Positions 12,989-23,578 of a stretch of 64,000 bases of DNA are shown here, in pieces. Position numbers and translations under genes: made by a program. Under the pieces are notes generated by a model. That model worked only from the letters and a program-made list of their open reading frames with translations. It was not told the DNA's origin and ran no database searches. How positions within the stretch are numbered: the first letter of the stretch is position 1; every line of letters begins with the position of its first letter. The stretch covers positions 126,035,281-126,099,280 of the forward strand of contig NC_068359.1 of assembly GCF_020536995.1 (NCBI RefSeq), written 5' to 3'. This DNA comes from Dreissena polymorpha (Eukaryota; Mollusca; Bivalvia; Myida; Dreissenidae).

Positions 12989-13027
12989 CAGTGGAAGCAA
13001 TCAGACACCAAAAGCCCTAGGACACAT

Positions 13028-13170
13028 TTACAACACTTGCCTTTCATATTGTTGATCCAAATATTTGTCCTGATACTCCAGAAATTCAAGGCATTCCCTG
13101 TACTGCCTGATTCGTGTTTCCAAGTCTCTCTTCAGAACGTGGTAGCGGACATCGTGATCATTGGGCAGCA
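13028..13170 (-). CDS. Last coding exon of a coiled-coil-like gene
   Basis: An acceptor (tgtattacag) precedes two bases of a split codon and 46 codons ending in TAA. The protein end reads LPNDHDVRYHVLKRDLETRI, then RQYRECLEFLEYQDKYLDQQ, then YERQVL. It is a charged amphipathic helix with heptad-like leucines, so probably coiled coil. Its phase fits the exon at 18695-18854, whose last base T plus TG gives a leucine codon. AATAAA lies about 40 bases downstream. The stop, polyadenylation signal, acceptor and matching phase together make this a convincing terminal exon. The family is not recognised; a centrosomal or ciliary coiled-coil protein is a guess only. Confidence 0.72.
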
Positions 13171-16100
13171 CTGTAATACAGCACACCACTCTCACTTCAC
13201 AATTGCAAAGTCTAATGCTTTATCAGGACCAATTAATTTTCCATCTAATACATTTTCAATCGTTTAATGTGTAGAACAACTTTAATATTTGGAATTCTAT
13301 ATTTCAAGCAACACATTATACTTTTGTAATGTTTATTTTTTATAATAACAATGAAATATCTGTATACCAGTTGAATCTTATAAGTAGTATAATAATGGAC
13401 CACTAACAGATTTGTGTATTTTTCAAAAATGTCATTAAGTATATGCACTACAAATAATAGTCAAGGGAGATGCAGAATCATTCATACTTTCACATTTTTC
13501 GCAATACGCATCTTTCAGATTTTGAAACATGTGCATTACATGTTGCAATATAACTGGTCAAGTGTCACAGAAAATCTTTTGCATGTTTTTGTAACAAATA
13601 TACATACTCAAAAGTATGTTAAACTTTTATATTTCTTACTTAAAATGAATCCTTTTTAAACAACATATACATGTACAAACAGATATTTAGACCATACACA
13701 GTTCTTCTATGGTTATACTGATCTGTATGATAATAGCATACATGTATCACAATACTCTATTGTATGTCATTACGAAATTAAAACAGTGAGGGCCCTCTAA
13801 TACAGTAGTGACCACCAAGGTAGTCTCATATTCCATATGGACCAAAGCCAAAGATTGAGATCAATAGACAGTTTGAGGCTGCCTGGTAAGGCTGAGATCA
13901 ATAGACAGTTTGAGGCTGCCTGAAGATCGAGATCAATAGACAGGTTGGGGCTGCCTGGTAAGGCTGAGATCAATAGACAGTTTGAGACTGCCTGGTAAGG
14001 CTGCGATCAAGACAGGTTGGGGCTGCCTGGTAAGGCTGAGATCAATAGACAGTTTGAGGCTGCCTGAAGGTCCAGATCAATAGACAGGTTGGGGCTGCCT
14101 GGTAAGATCGAGATCAATGAAAAGTTTGAGGCTGCCTGATAAGGTTGAGATCAATAGACAGGTTGGGGCTGCCTGGTAAGGCTGAGATCAATAGACAGTT
14201 TGAGACTGCCTGGTAAGGCTGCGATCAAGACAGGTTGGGGCTGCCTGGTAAGGCTGAGATCAATAGACAGTTTGAGGCTGCCTGAAGATCGAGATCAATA
14301 GACAGGTTGGGGCTGCCTGGTAAGGCTGAGATCAATAGACAGTTTGAGGCTGCCTGAAGATCGAGATCAATAGACAGGTTGGGGCTGCCTGGTAAGGCTG
14401 AGATCAATAGACAGTTTGAGACTGCCTGGAAAGGCTGCGATCAAGACAGGTTGGGGCTGCCTGGTAAGGCTGAGATCAATAGACAGTTTGAGGCTGCCTG
14501 AAGATCGAGATCAATAGACAGGTTGGGGCTGCCTGGTAAGATCGAGATCAATAGACAGTTTGAGGCTGCCTGGTAAGGTTGAGATCAATAGACAGGTTGG
14601 GGCTGCCTGGTAAGGCTGAGATCAATAGACAGTTTGAGACTGCCTGGTAAGGCTGCGATCAAGACAGGTTGGGGCTGCTTGGTAAGGCTGAGATCAATAG
14701 ACAGTTTGAGGCTGCCTGAAGATCGAGATCAATAGACAGGTTGGGGCTGCCTGGTAAGATCGAGATCAATAGACAGTTTGAGGCTGCCTGGTAAGGTTGA
14801 GATCAATAGACAGGTTGGGGCTGCCTGGTAAGGTTGAGATCAATAGACAGGTTGGGGCTGCCTGAAGGTCCAGATCAATAGACAGGTTGGGGCTGCCTGA
14901 AGATCGAGATCAATAGACAGGTTGGGGCTGCCTAGTAAGGTTGAGATCAATAGACAGGTTGGGGCTGCCTGGTAAGGTTGAGATCAATAGACAGGTTGGG
15001 GCTGCCTGGTAAGGTTGAGATCAATAGACAGGTTGGGGCTGCCTGGTAAGGTTGAGATCAATAGACAAGTTGGGGCTGCCTGAAGGTCCAGATCAATAGA
15101 CAGGTTGGGGCTTCCTGGTAAGGTTGAGATCAATAGACAGGTTGGGGCTGCCTGGTAAGGTTGAGATCAATAGACAGGTTGAGGCTGCCTGAAGATCGAG
15201 ATCAATAGACAGGTTGGGGCTGCCTAGTAAGGTTGAGATCAATAGACAGGTTGGGGCTGCCTGGTAAGGTTGAGATCAATAGACAGGTTGGGGCTGCCAG
15301 GTAAGGTTGAGATCAATAGACGAGTTGGGGCTGCCTGAAGGTCCAGATCAATAGACAGGTTGGGGCTGCCTGGTAATGTTGAGATCAATAGACAGGTTGG
15401 GGCTGCCTGGTAAGGCTGAGATCAATAGACTTCCCATGAGGAAAAAAAAACGCTAATGACATCTGTTGTTTCGCTTACATAGTAAAGCGTCCATGTTGAG
15501 ATCTATATACTTACAGAGTATGGAGTCCATGTTGAGATCTATGTACTAACAGAGTATGGAGTCCATGTTGAGATCTATGTACTTACAGAGTATGGAGTCC
15601 ATGATGAGATCTATGTACTTACAGAGTATGGAGCCAATATTGAGGTCTATGTACTTACATGGTATGGAGTCCATGTTGAGATCTATGTACTTATAGAGTA
15701 TGGAGGCCATGTTGAGATCTATGTACTTACAGAGTATGGAGTCCATGTTGAGATCTATGTACTAACAGAGTATGGAGTCCATGTTGAGATCTATGTACTC
15801 ACAAACTATGGAGTCCATGTTGAGATCTATGTACTTACAGAGTATGGAGTCCATGTTGAGATCTATGTACTTACAGAGTATGGTGTCCATGTTGAGATCT
15901 ATGTACTTACAGAGAATGGAGTCCATGTTGAGATCTATGTACTTACAGAGTATGGAGTCCATGTTGAGATCTATGTAGTTACAGAGTATGGAGTCCATGT
16001 TGAGATCTATTTACTTACAGAGTATGGAGGTCATGTTGAGATCTATGTACTTACAGAGTATGGAGCCCATGTTGAGATCTATGTACTTACAGAGTATGGA

Positions 16101-18854
16101 GGCCATATTGAGGTCTATGTACTTACAGAGTATGGAGTCCATGTTGAGATCTATGTACTTACAGAGTATGGAGTCCATGTTGAGATCTATGTACTTACAG
16201 AGTATGGAGTCCATGTTGAGATCTATGTACTAACAGAGTCCATGTTGAGATCAATGTAGTTACAGAGTATGGCGTCCATGTTGAGATCTATGTAGTTACA
16301 GAGTATGGAGTCCATGTTGAGATCTATGTACTTACAGAGTCCATGTTGAGATCAATGTAGTTACAGAGTATGGCGTCCATATTGATTTCTATGTACTTAC
16401 AGAGTATGGAGTCCATGTTGAGATCTATGTAGTTACAGAGTATGGAGTCCATGTTGAGATCTATGTAGTTACAGAGTATGGAGGCCATGTTGAGATCTAT
16501 GTACTTACATGGTATGGAGTCCATGTTGAGATCTATGTTGTTACAGAGTATGGAGTCCATGTTGAGATCTATGTAGTTACAGAGTATGGAGTCCATGTTC
16601 AGATCTATGTACTTACATGGTATGGAGTCCATGTTGAGATCTATGTACTTACAGAGTATGGAGTCCATATTGAGATCTATGTAGTTACAGAGTATGGAGG
16701 CCATGTTGAGATCTACATTTGTATGTACTTACATGGTATTGAGTCCATGTTGAGATCTATGTAGTTACAGAGTATGGAGTCCATGTTGAGATCTATGTAC
16801 TTACAGAGTATGGAGTCCATGTTGAGATCTATGAACTTTCATGGTATGGAGTCCATGTTGAGATCTATGTACTTACAGAGTATGGAGTCCATGTTGAGAT
16901 CTATCATTCTATGTACTCACAGAGTATGGAGTCCATGTTGAGATCTATGTACTCACAGAGTATGGAGTCCATTTTGAGGTCTATGTACAGTCAATCTTGT
17001 GGATGCGACCACTTGTATTAAGCGACCTTTGTCTTATGCGACCATTTTGAAATCCCACGTAGCTTTTTCGCTATATAATGATATTGTATTAAGCGACTTT
17101 TGCCTTACGCGACCAGCGACCGCTGATTTTTGTGTATTTTGATGTCCGAATCTTGAATTAAGCGACCACTAGGAGGTAAAAGTGGTAAATCTATTGATCT
17201 TTCAGGGACAAATCCGTTTTATTGTTTATCAAAGCCGATAAGATGTACTGTTACACCTCTGCTTTGTTTTCACACCAACCATTATGATTATGCTTTGTCT
17301 CGTTGACCGGTTCTGACCGGTATTGTTGTAGACTGCGTATCAATTTATTGAGTTGAGTAATAGAGGAACGTATTACGCACAGTCTACACCTTAAATAGTT
17401 TACTATGTGGAACGTTAAGAGTCAACGCCGATTTTTCTCGAGTATAGATTACAGGTGCAGAAACATTGCACTGTATGCGACAAACATTTCCTGAGAAGTG
17501 CGGAAAATAAACTATTAATCGGCAACATCTGTCGAAATTCGTACATAACCAATTTGTAATTATGCTAATTAGCATATATTTGTTAGCCAATCACATTGTT
17601 ATTTACTTAATAAATTTTCCAATCAGGTCTGTTTGTTTGTTTTCAATTGATGTGTTTTAATTTTTTCAGCTCATTATGTATCATAATCGAGTCAGATTTC
17701 CTTAAGCGTACATGCAGAAATTAAAATGTCAAAACGAAAAGTGTTAACGTTGAACGAGAAAATTCGGGTTTTGGAATTGTCAAAGAGTAAAAGTGCACGT
17801 AAAATCGCAGATGAGTTTGGAGTCGGTAAAACTCAAATTCAGAACATTCTTAAGCGTAAAGCCGAGGTGCTTGAAGACGTGGAAAATAATGTGACAGGTG
17901 AAAAAAAACGCGCGAGCTGCACGAGGAACGAGGACATTAATGATCTTGTGTTAACATGGTTTAAGGATGCAACATCGAGAAAAATGCCTGTGTCAGGCCC
18001 TCTCATTTGTGCTCAGGCCCTTAGATTTGCGTCCGACTTAGGAATTGAGATGTTTCAAGGCTTCCACTGGCTGCTTAGCTTCGTTTCTCAGCATATTTTT
18101 AGCCAAATTCTTTGTTGTTTTTGCAAATAAATATGTACACACAATTCATTTATAATAAATGATAATTTATAATAAGTGAAAAAATAAAACACCTGAGTAA
18201 AATATTGTTTATGTATTGTGTTTATATTCTTTTTATTATAAAAGTTAAAATCATTGTGGACAAAAGAGATTATCCTTCATATAGATTCAAATTGAGGGTA
18301 AGCATTCGTCCAGAATGGCCTTTTTTATTTAAAGAACATTTTATTAAGAGACCACTTTTGATTACTCCCTTGAGTGGTCTCTTAATACAAGATTGACTGT
18401 ACTTACAGAGTATGGAGTCCAAATTGAGGTCTATGTACTCACAGAGTATGGAGTCCATGTTGAGATCTATGTACTTACAGATTATGGAGTCCATATTGAG
18501 GTCTATGTACTCACAGAGTATGGAGTCCATGTTAAGATCTATGTACTTACAGAGTATGGAGTCCATATTGAGGTCTATGTACTCACAGAGTATGGAGTCC
18601 ATGTTGAGATCTATGTAGTTACAGAGTATGGAGTCCATATTGAGGTCTATGTACTCACAGAGTATGGAGTCCATATTGAGGTCTATGTACTCACAGAGTA
18701 TGGAGTCCATGTTGAGTGTGGTGATCTGTGCCTCCATGTCCTGACATTTGCCTCTCAGCACATCAACATCCACATGATCAGCTGGCCTTCCCTCTCCACC
18801 TGGTATACAACGCACTGATGCAGTCTCCAACAACAACTTCAACTGCTTGTCTAA
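13028..18854 (-). CDS. Coiled-coil-like gene, C-terminal part (two exons; 5' part not found)
   Basis: Coding exons are 18695-18854 (160 nt, starts in phase 0, ends after one base of a codon) and 13028-13170 (ends in TAA). Joined they give about 100 residues: LDKQLKLLLETASVRC, a short Gly/Pro hinge, then helical LRGKCQDMEAQITTLN running into LPNDHDVRYHVLKRDLETRI. The intervening intron (13171-18694) is made largely of two minisatellites and one pogo-type insertion. The 36-bp minisatellite grows out of the exon end, and its units stay open in the exon frame, so use of a later donor would add multiples of 12 residues. A further upstream exon may be 19749-19790. Upstream exons and the start codon are not seen. 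Confidence 0.65.
13171..13805. other. Intronic, nothing recognised
   Basis: AT-rich intron of the minus-strand coiled-coil-like gene. No repeat family or coding segment was identified before the candidate exon at 13806. Confidence 0.4.
13806..13885 (+). CDS. Candidate plus-strand exon at the head of the 37-bp array
   Basis: An acceptor (gccctctaatacag) is followed by 80 bases with a single open frame (one base, 26 codons, one base) and then the donor G/GTAAGG. The frame reads SDHQGSLIFHMDQSQRLRSI then DSLRLP. The last ~32 exon bases plus the first few intron bases are what the following array repeats, the same geometry as in the opsin and MRPL42 genes. The phase fits the candidate exon at 7527-7696. 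Against it: it would lie antisense within the intron of the coiled-coil-like gene, and no homologue is recognised. Confidence 0.3.
13850..15432 (+). repeat. 37-bp minisatellite (~43 copies) with GTAAGG donors
   Basis: Units read about 'gagatcaatagacaggttgg' plus 'ggctgcctggtaaggct', with a variant lacking GTAAGG (gcctgaagatc). Higher-order alternation of the two variants is visible (units repeat in groups of three to five). Plus-strand units carry G/GTAAGG; on the minus strand the same bases read ttaccag/gcagcc. The short ORF here is repeat-derived. Confidence 0.9.
15480..16985 (-). repeat. 36-bp minisatellite, large block (~41 copies), each with a 5' splice site
   Basis: Read on the minus strand the unit is ATGGACTCCATACTCT/GTAAGTACATAG followed by ATCTCAAC. 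It comprises the last ~22 bases of exon 18695-18854 plus ~14 intron bases. Most units keep GTAAGT (or GTGAGT near the exon); some carry GTAACT. The unit is 12 codons long and stop-free in the exon frame. Both strands therefore show long artificial ORFs. It was separated from the smaller block at 18402-18720 by a transposon. Confidence 0.92.
16988..18399 (+). mobile_element. pogo/Tigger-type DNA transposon, internally deleted (1412 bp)
   Basis: The ends are inverted repeats CAGTCAATCTTGT (16988) and ACAAGATTGACTG (ending 18399), flanked by TA (16986-16987, 18400-18401). The element lies inside a single unit of the 36-bp minisatellite, so the array predates it. It encodes only the DNA-binding half of a transposase (17726-18130) and lacks the DDE catalytic domain, so it can move only in trans. 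Subterminal repeats 'ttaagcgacc' occur near the left end. Confidence 0.88.
17726..18130 (+). pseudogene. Truncated pogo/Tigger (CENP-B-like) transposase, N-terminal part
   Basis: 134 codons. Residues 1-50 (MSKRKVLTLNEKIRVLELSK, then SARKIADEFGVGKTQIQNIL) are a CENP-B/pogo-type psq helix-turn-helix. About residues 68-115 (EDINDLVLTWFKDATSRKMP, then GPLICAQALRFASDLGI) match the second, Tc5/CENP-B-type DNA-binding domain. After FQGFHWLL the sequence departs from the expected 'GWL.RF..R' motif and the frame ends; the DDE catalytic core is absent. It should bind the element's ends but cannot catalyse transposition. Confidence 0.85.
18402..18720 (-). repeat. 36-bp minisatellite, exon-proximal block (~9 copies)
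   Basis: Same unit as 15480-16985. It begins inside the exon 18695-18854 and continues without a stop in the exon's frame until the transposon end. Each unit has /GTGAGTAC or /GTAAGTAC, i.e. nine near-identical alternative donors at 36-bp spacing. Confidence 0.9.
18695..18854 (-). CDS. Internal coding exon of the coiled-coil-like gene
   Basis: The acceptor tttgattttcag is followed by 160 open bases: LDKQLKLLLETASVRC, IPGGEGRPADHVDVDV, LRGKCQDMEAQITTLN, MDSIL, ending T/GTGAGT at 18695/18694. It starts in phase 0 and ends after one base, matching exon 13028-13170. The last 22 bases are the exonic part of the adjacent 36-bp repeat unit, so the first donor is taken as the junction; any of the next eight would extend the protein by 12 residues each (CEYIDLNMDSIL). 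Confidence 0.72.
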
Positions 18855-19217
18855 CTGAAAATCAAAGATAAACTGTAAAAAGTAATGTCATTGTTTATTT
18901 TACTACCTTTAATCAGAACAAGATACTGCGTTCAATAACAGCTGTTACCCTTTATGGAAGACTTGTCAGTATTGATTTATTGGCTCATTCGTTTCAGTCC
19001 AAAATCTGGTAAATGTCAAGAAAAATGAGGTCACGTGATTTGAGCTTGCTGAGTGTTTCATTAAAGTATCAAAGCTTCAATTGAATATGAAGTAGTATTG
19101 ATAATGATGTTAAGTGAATCAATTTGGGTTAACCAATAAATTTTACCTTCTGAATTAGTTCAAGTCTTAGTTCAAAGTAGATCAATGTCAAAGTCAACCT
19201 TTACTACAAAGACACGT
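18855..19217. other. Intronic spacer, nothing recognised
   Basis: Lies upstream of exon 18695-18854 on the minus strand. No repeat or coding segment was seen. Confidence 0.4.
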
Positions 19218-19790
19218 CTTGTGTAACATCAATACTGCTTGCTTCAAAGACATTACTTGTGTAACATCAATACTGCCTGCTACAAAGACATGTCTTGTGT
19301 AACATCAATACTGCTTGCTTCAAAGACATTTCTTGTGTAACATCAATACTGCTTGCTGCAGACATGACTTGTGTAAAATCAATACTGCTTGCTACAAAGA
19401 CATTACTTGTGAAACATCAATACTGCTTGCTACAAAGACATGACTTGTGTAACATCAATACTGCTTGCTTCAAAGACATTACTTGTGTAACATCAATACT
19501 GCTTGCTACAAAGACATGCCTTGTGTAACATCAATACTGCTTGCTACAAAGACATTACTTGTGTAACATCAATACTGCTTGCTACAAAGACATGCCTTGT
19601 GTAACATCAATACTGCTTGCTTCAAAGACATTACTTGTGTAACATCAATACTGCTTGCTACAAAGACATTACTTGTGTAACATCAATACTGCTTGCTTCA
19701 AAGACATTACTTGTGTAACATCAATACTGCTTGCTACAAAGACATTACTTGTGTTACATCAATATTGCTTGCTACAAAGACATGTCTTCC
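19218..19790 (-). repeat. 38-bp minisatellite (~15 copies)
   Basis: Exact 38-bp spacing (for example 19218, 19256). On the minus strand units read GTAATGTCTTTGTAGCAAGC followed by AGTATTGATGTTACACAA. The right-hand unit overlaps the candidate exon 19749-19790, whose donor would be CACAA/GTAATG; each unit repeats that weak donor. Confidence 0.88.
19749..19790 (-). CDS. Candidate 42-bp exon of the coiled-coil-like gene
   Basis: On the minus strand a pyrimidine tract and acceptor (ctcttttttgtgaag) precede 14 codons reading GRHVFVASNIDV then TQ, followed by the donor CACAA/GTAATG. The other two frames contain stops. It is in phase 0 at both ends, fitting the phase-0 start of exon 18695-18854. 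The donor is weak and the exon is short, so this rests on phase, acceptor and position at the head of the 38-bp array. Confidence 0.35.
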
Positions 19791-22692
19791 CTTCACAAAA
19801 AAGAGTGTAAAATGTACGTTTTAAGTACTTTTGCGTGTGTTAAACGTGGCGGTATTGGCACTGCGTTTTATGAGCGCTTTTTCTTACCGGTTGAGTTTTT
19901 AACAAAAACAAACAAACAAGAAACTGTGCGCTTTTTGTGGGTAAATGTGCGCTTTTATGTGGGTTAAACGTGCGCTATTTAAAAAAGCGCACATTTAACT
20001 CACTTTAAGCGCAGTTATAACCCACATAAAAGCGCACATATAGGGTGTGTTAGCATGTGCACTGTGTAATCGATTTCATGACATGGGAATTTTAGCAACC
20101 AGAATCGGACCGACTGTTTGGGATTTTCAATCGGTCTTTCATGACCCCAATCGGTCTAGGACCAACAAAACCGAAAAAATATGATCCCTGACATAATACA
20201 TCGTACTAGTCTTGTTAAGTTAAAACATATTTTAAAAAATGTTGAACGCATGTTAACAGTAAATATAAACGGGAATCGCTCATTTGTAATACCTAAAAAA
20301 CATTTTCAAACCAAAGTAGCTGATACCTGTTTACCTAAGCTACGCTTACATGTAGCGCACATGTCAGATATGACTCTGGTCAATACGGCCTAAACCAACA
20401 ACGGCTTCAATTAATGACAACCAGCTTTTTCACGCATGGACATTGACAGCCAAGATAATAACGGTTCGAATGACAATGATCATTATTATACATGTACATT
20501 ACTATTGCTATTACAACCACACAAATTGATATCTGTATCATTTAAATTTTAATAATCAGGTTTATGATTATCTTGTTAAGCGACTAGGCCGTCATGAATT
20601 TGGACCGTCCTGACCCACATTCGTAACATGCATATAAATGGACCAATCAGGTGCCCTCGGAAAATTCTGTCAGCAGAAAAAGCGTTGGTACGGAAAAGCA
20701 CGTGTATAAAGACGCTATCGCTATTTTTTAACCTCAGAAAACTTTCAGAGCTGTTAACAAACCTATACAAACCAAAGAATTTTTTCCCTTTTTTTACCCG
20801 GACAATCGGTCCTGTATATTTGACCGACAGGCCGGACCTTACAAAATTTTACAGGACATGACTGTCGGTCCGGCCATGTTTGGCTGAGACTGCATGCAAA
20901 TAAGTTGTCTCAAATGAACAAATTAATTGCAATTAAATTATATAAGAGATTTATAAATAATTATGTTTTTTTTTTTGTTTTTTTTTATAAATAAAAGGGC
21001 AGGATGGGGCCTAGGAAGGGCAGGGCGGGGCTTAGGAAGGCATTGCTGGAGCACAGTTTTCATTATGCTGAAATCTTTATAAAACATGAACAAATAATAA
21101 GTTGTATATTAACATCAAAGTTGTGAGTGATTTCTTGCAAAATCCTGTTTCCTGTTTCTATTAACACTACACAATGAGTTTATTAAACTTAACAGTTGTT
21201 TTACTGAAGCCGTGCTACAGAGTATCAATTGTCTGATTCAGGACTCTGAGCCAAATGTTCCGGAGCAGCGTTTTTTCCTCTATATAAAGTTGGTACAGTA
21301 AAACGGCACCATTCCCAATGACACCATTATTCCCAATTTCAAAATAAAAAATTCCCATTTACCCTAAAAAATGCAAATTTGCAGAAAAAAATTGGCAAAC
21401 AGTTCCAAATGTATATGTTAATCACCTTTTGTCAAATCATCGCAGTCTACACAATAGGTCAGTATATCTGCTAAGCGTGTTTCCAGAACGCCCCAACACT
21501 TAATCCAGTTTTGTCCAGATTTTCTGTTTTCTCAAGACCGTAACAATAAAGATACAGCATGATTGTTTTGAAATTATGTTTTAGGAAATGTCTATTCAAA
21601 ATCATTTTTAACTGAAATTAAAATCAGGGGTGTGATTGAGATGAAGGGGGAGGACAATTCTGTAGACTGATTGAGGGGAGGACATCTGTCGACTGATTGA
21701 GGGGAGGACATCTGTCGACTGATTTTGACTATGCAAATCATGTGCATAATGCAAGGGCAAAACTTTAAAACAGACATTTAAATAAATAGTTTAACACCAT
21801 CTTAAACTTATTAACAAGATTTATTTATAAAAATCCTTTTTATATTCACATTTAACATATTATGCGAAGTCACCAGTATTATTTGTGATCAAAATCAATG
21901 TGTGTTCTGATCCCTGTGAATGAGTGCAGCAATCTTTTGTTTATAATTGGAAATAAGGTAAACAATAATACAGTGTTCAACTAACATGACTAACAACAAT
22001 TTACCACGGGATCCGTTGTTCAAGATTTCTTCACATGGAATATGACTTAAGCCTTACCAAGAAAGTTGATCTTCCGTACTCATTCAGAAAGTGGTATCGC
22101 TTGTTTGTTTAAAAAAATTCAATCTTCGAAATTTTGTGAGATTCTTTCATTCAATAATTGCGCTTCCAAAAGTCGCAATTTGCAAACGAATCAGGTTACA
22201 GTATACTAAATATTTGTGGCATGAAGGGCTGTACTCTCTAAAATATATCATAGTTGACTCGAAGGCACTTTACACCAATATTTTTACAAATTTACGCTAA
22301 TCTCGGAAATGACCGCCCCTCCCCCCCCCATATATATGGTTATATATGTTGTAGGTTGATTAAAAAATAAAATTAAGATACAGAGTTTAGTAATCATAAG
22401 TCAAAAGACACTTCTTTCCAAACAAATTTATAAAAAATTGGGATTTTTTTTTTTAATTTCGGTTTGGGATAGGGTCCGTTTGCTTTGGGATCGTGTCCGT
22501 TTTGCGGCCTTTTTGACTCAGCAGAAAACCCCATGTCCGCAAAAATCTGCGGAAAAAGAACAAACCTGAAAAATACATGTACATGTACACGTTTTTTTTT
22601 AAGCTAGAGTTTGATAACGTTGTGTTTAACTTACAAAGTGTGTTTCGGATTACAAATTTAATAGCGGTCATTTGAGAATTAAATTTATTAAA
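19791..22692. other. Palindrome and dispersed repeats, no gene
   Basis: 19865-20040 is an imperfect palindrome built on 'aagcgcacat' and 'acccacataaaagcgcac'. 20095-20880 begins and ends with inverted 'aatcggaccgac'/'gtcggtccgg' motifs, probably a mobile element. 21058-21260 repeats 540-700. 21640-21725 has a short duplication of 'ctgattgaggggaggacatctgtcga'. No coding exon was supported. Confidence 0.4.
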
Positions 22693-23578
22693 TACACTAC
22701 GCGACCTGTGATTTTTGCATACATCTCGCATCACCGTAATCAATGCAACGTGACAAATTGCAGTGATTCCCAGCGACAAGAAAATTTGGGTGATGTCTCT
22801 GCGATTCCACGGTGACCGTCGCGCAGTGTAACTCACTGTAATGCAATCAGTGGGAATTACCCCGAACCACAGTGATTCACCTTTTTTTCGCGAAAAACTC
22901 GGAGTCAGTGTTTATTACATGTATTCCCTATCAGAGCAGTCTGTGAAAGAAAAATAAATGAAATAATCCAGACGATTTATTTACATGCTAACGCAGTGTA
23001 ACTGTTAACAGATATTCACTTTCATTTTTACCCGTTATCAGAAAGTCCCCAGGAAGCAATTTTTTTTACATGACTGCGTATGACACAATAAAACATTTTT
23101 TTGTACATGATCGTATTGCATTCAATCTTCATAATTTAAATTCGCTTGTCAAATGAAAGCTGTGTCCCATAATGCACTGTACTCTTTAAACTTCTGAAAA
23201 ATGGCGTAGGCATATGGTTGTGTTTATGAAATTCTTAAACATATTTATCGTCATAAATGTTTAAGATTATTTTTTCGTAAGTGATGTTGTAATTATATTG
23301 GATTATCAGATAAACGTGAACATTAGAACAGTGGTATGTATACATTTATCGATACGATTCGGTTTATATGAATGAATTGGCAATCATGGATGTAACCGAC
23401 AACCACTGCGATCATGGCGAATCACCACAAAATTGCGGGGAATCACAGCAAAGATTATCTTGCACTCGCGCCACGGCGGAGTGAAGAATCACATCAAATC
23501 TCGGTGATTTTACACTCGAAAATCAAACTGGCCACAATGACTTCGCGAATAAGGCAAAAATTACGGGTCGCGTAGTGT
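22693..23578. mobile_element. Terminal-inverted-repeat element (~886 bp), non-coding
   Basis: The left end is TACACTACGCGACC with gtgatttttgc just inside; the right end is gcaaaaattac then GGTCGCGTAGTGTA. Inner sequence is rich in 'cagtgatt'/'aatcac' motifs arranged in both directions. No transposase is present and the superfamily is undetermined. Confidence 0.65.

Noticed and set aside
13850-15432. CRISPR-like regular repeats
   Set aside because: Units are contiguous without unique spacers, in a eukaryotic intron; it is a minisatellite. The same applies to all other arrays here.
15546-16704. ORFs of 'MDSILCKYIDLN' and 'MESMLRSMYLQS' repeats as independent genes
   Set aside because: They are the 36-bp minisatellite. 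Only the block next to exon 18695-18854 can be joined to real coding sequence, and beyond 18402 the transposon interrupts it.
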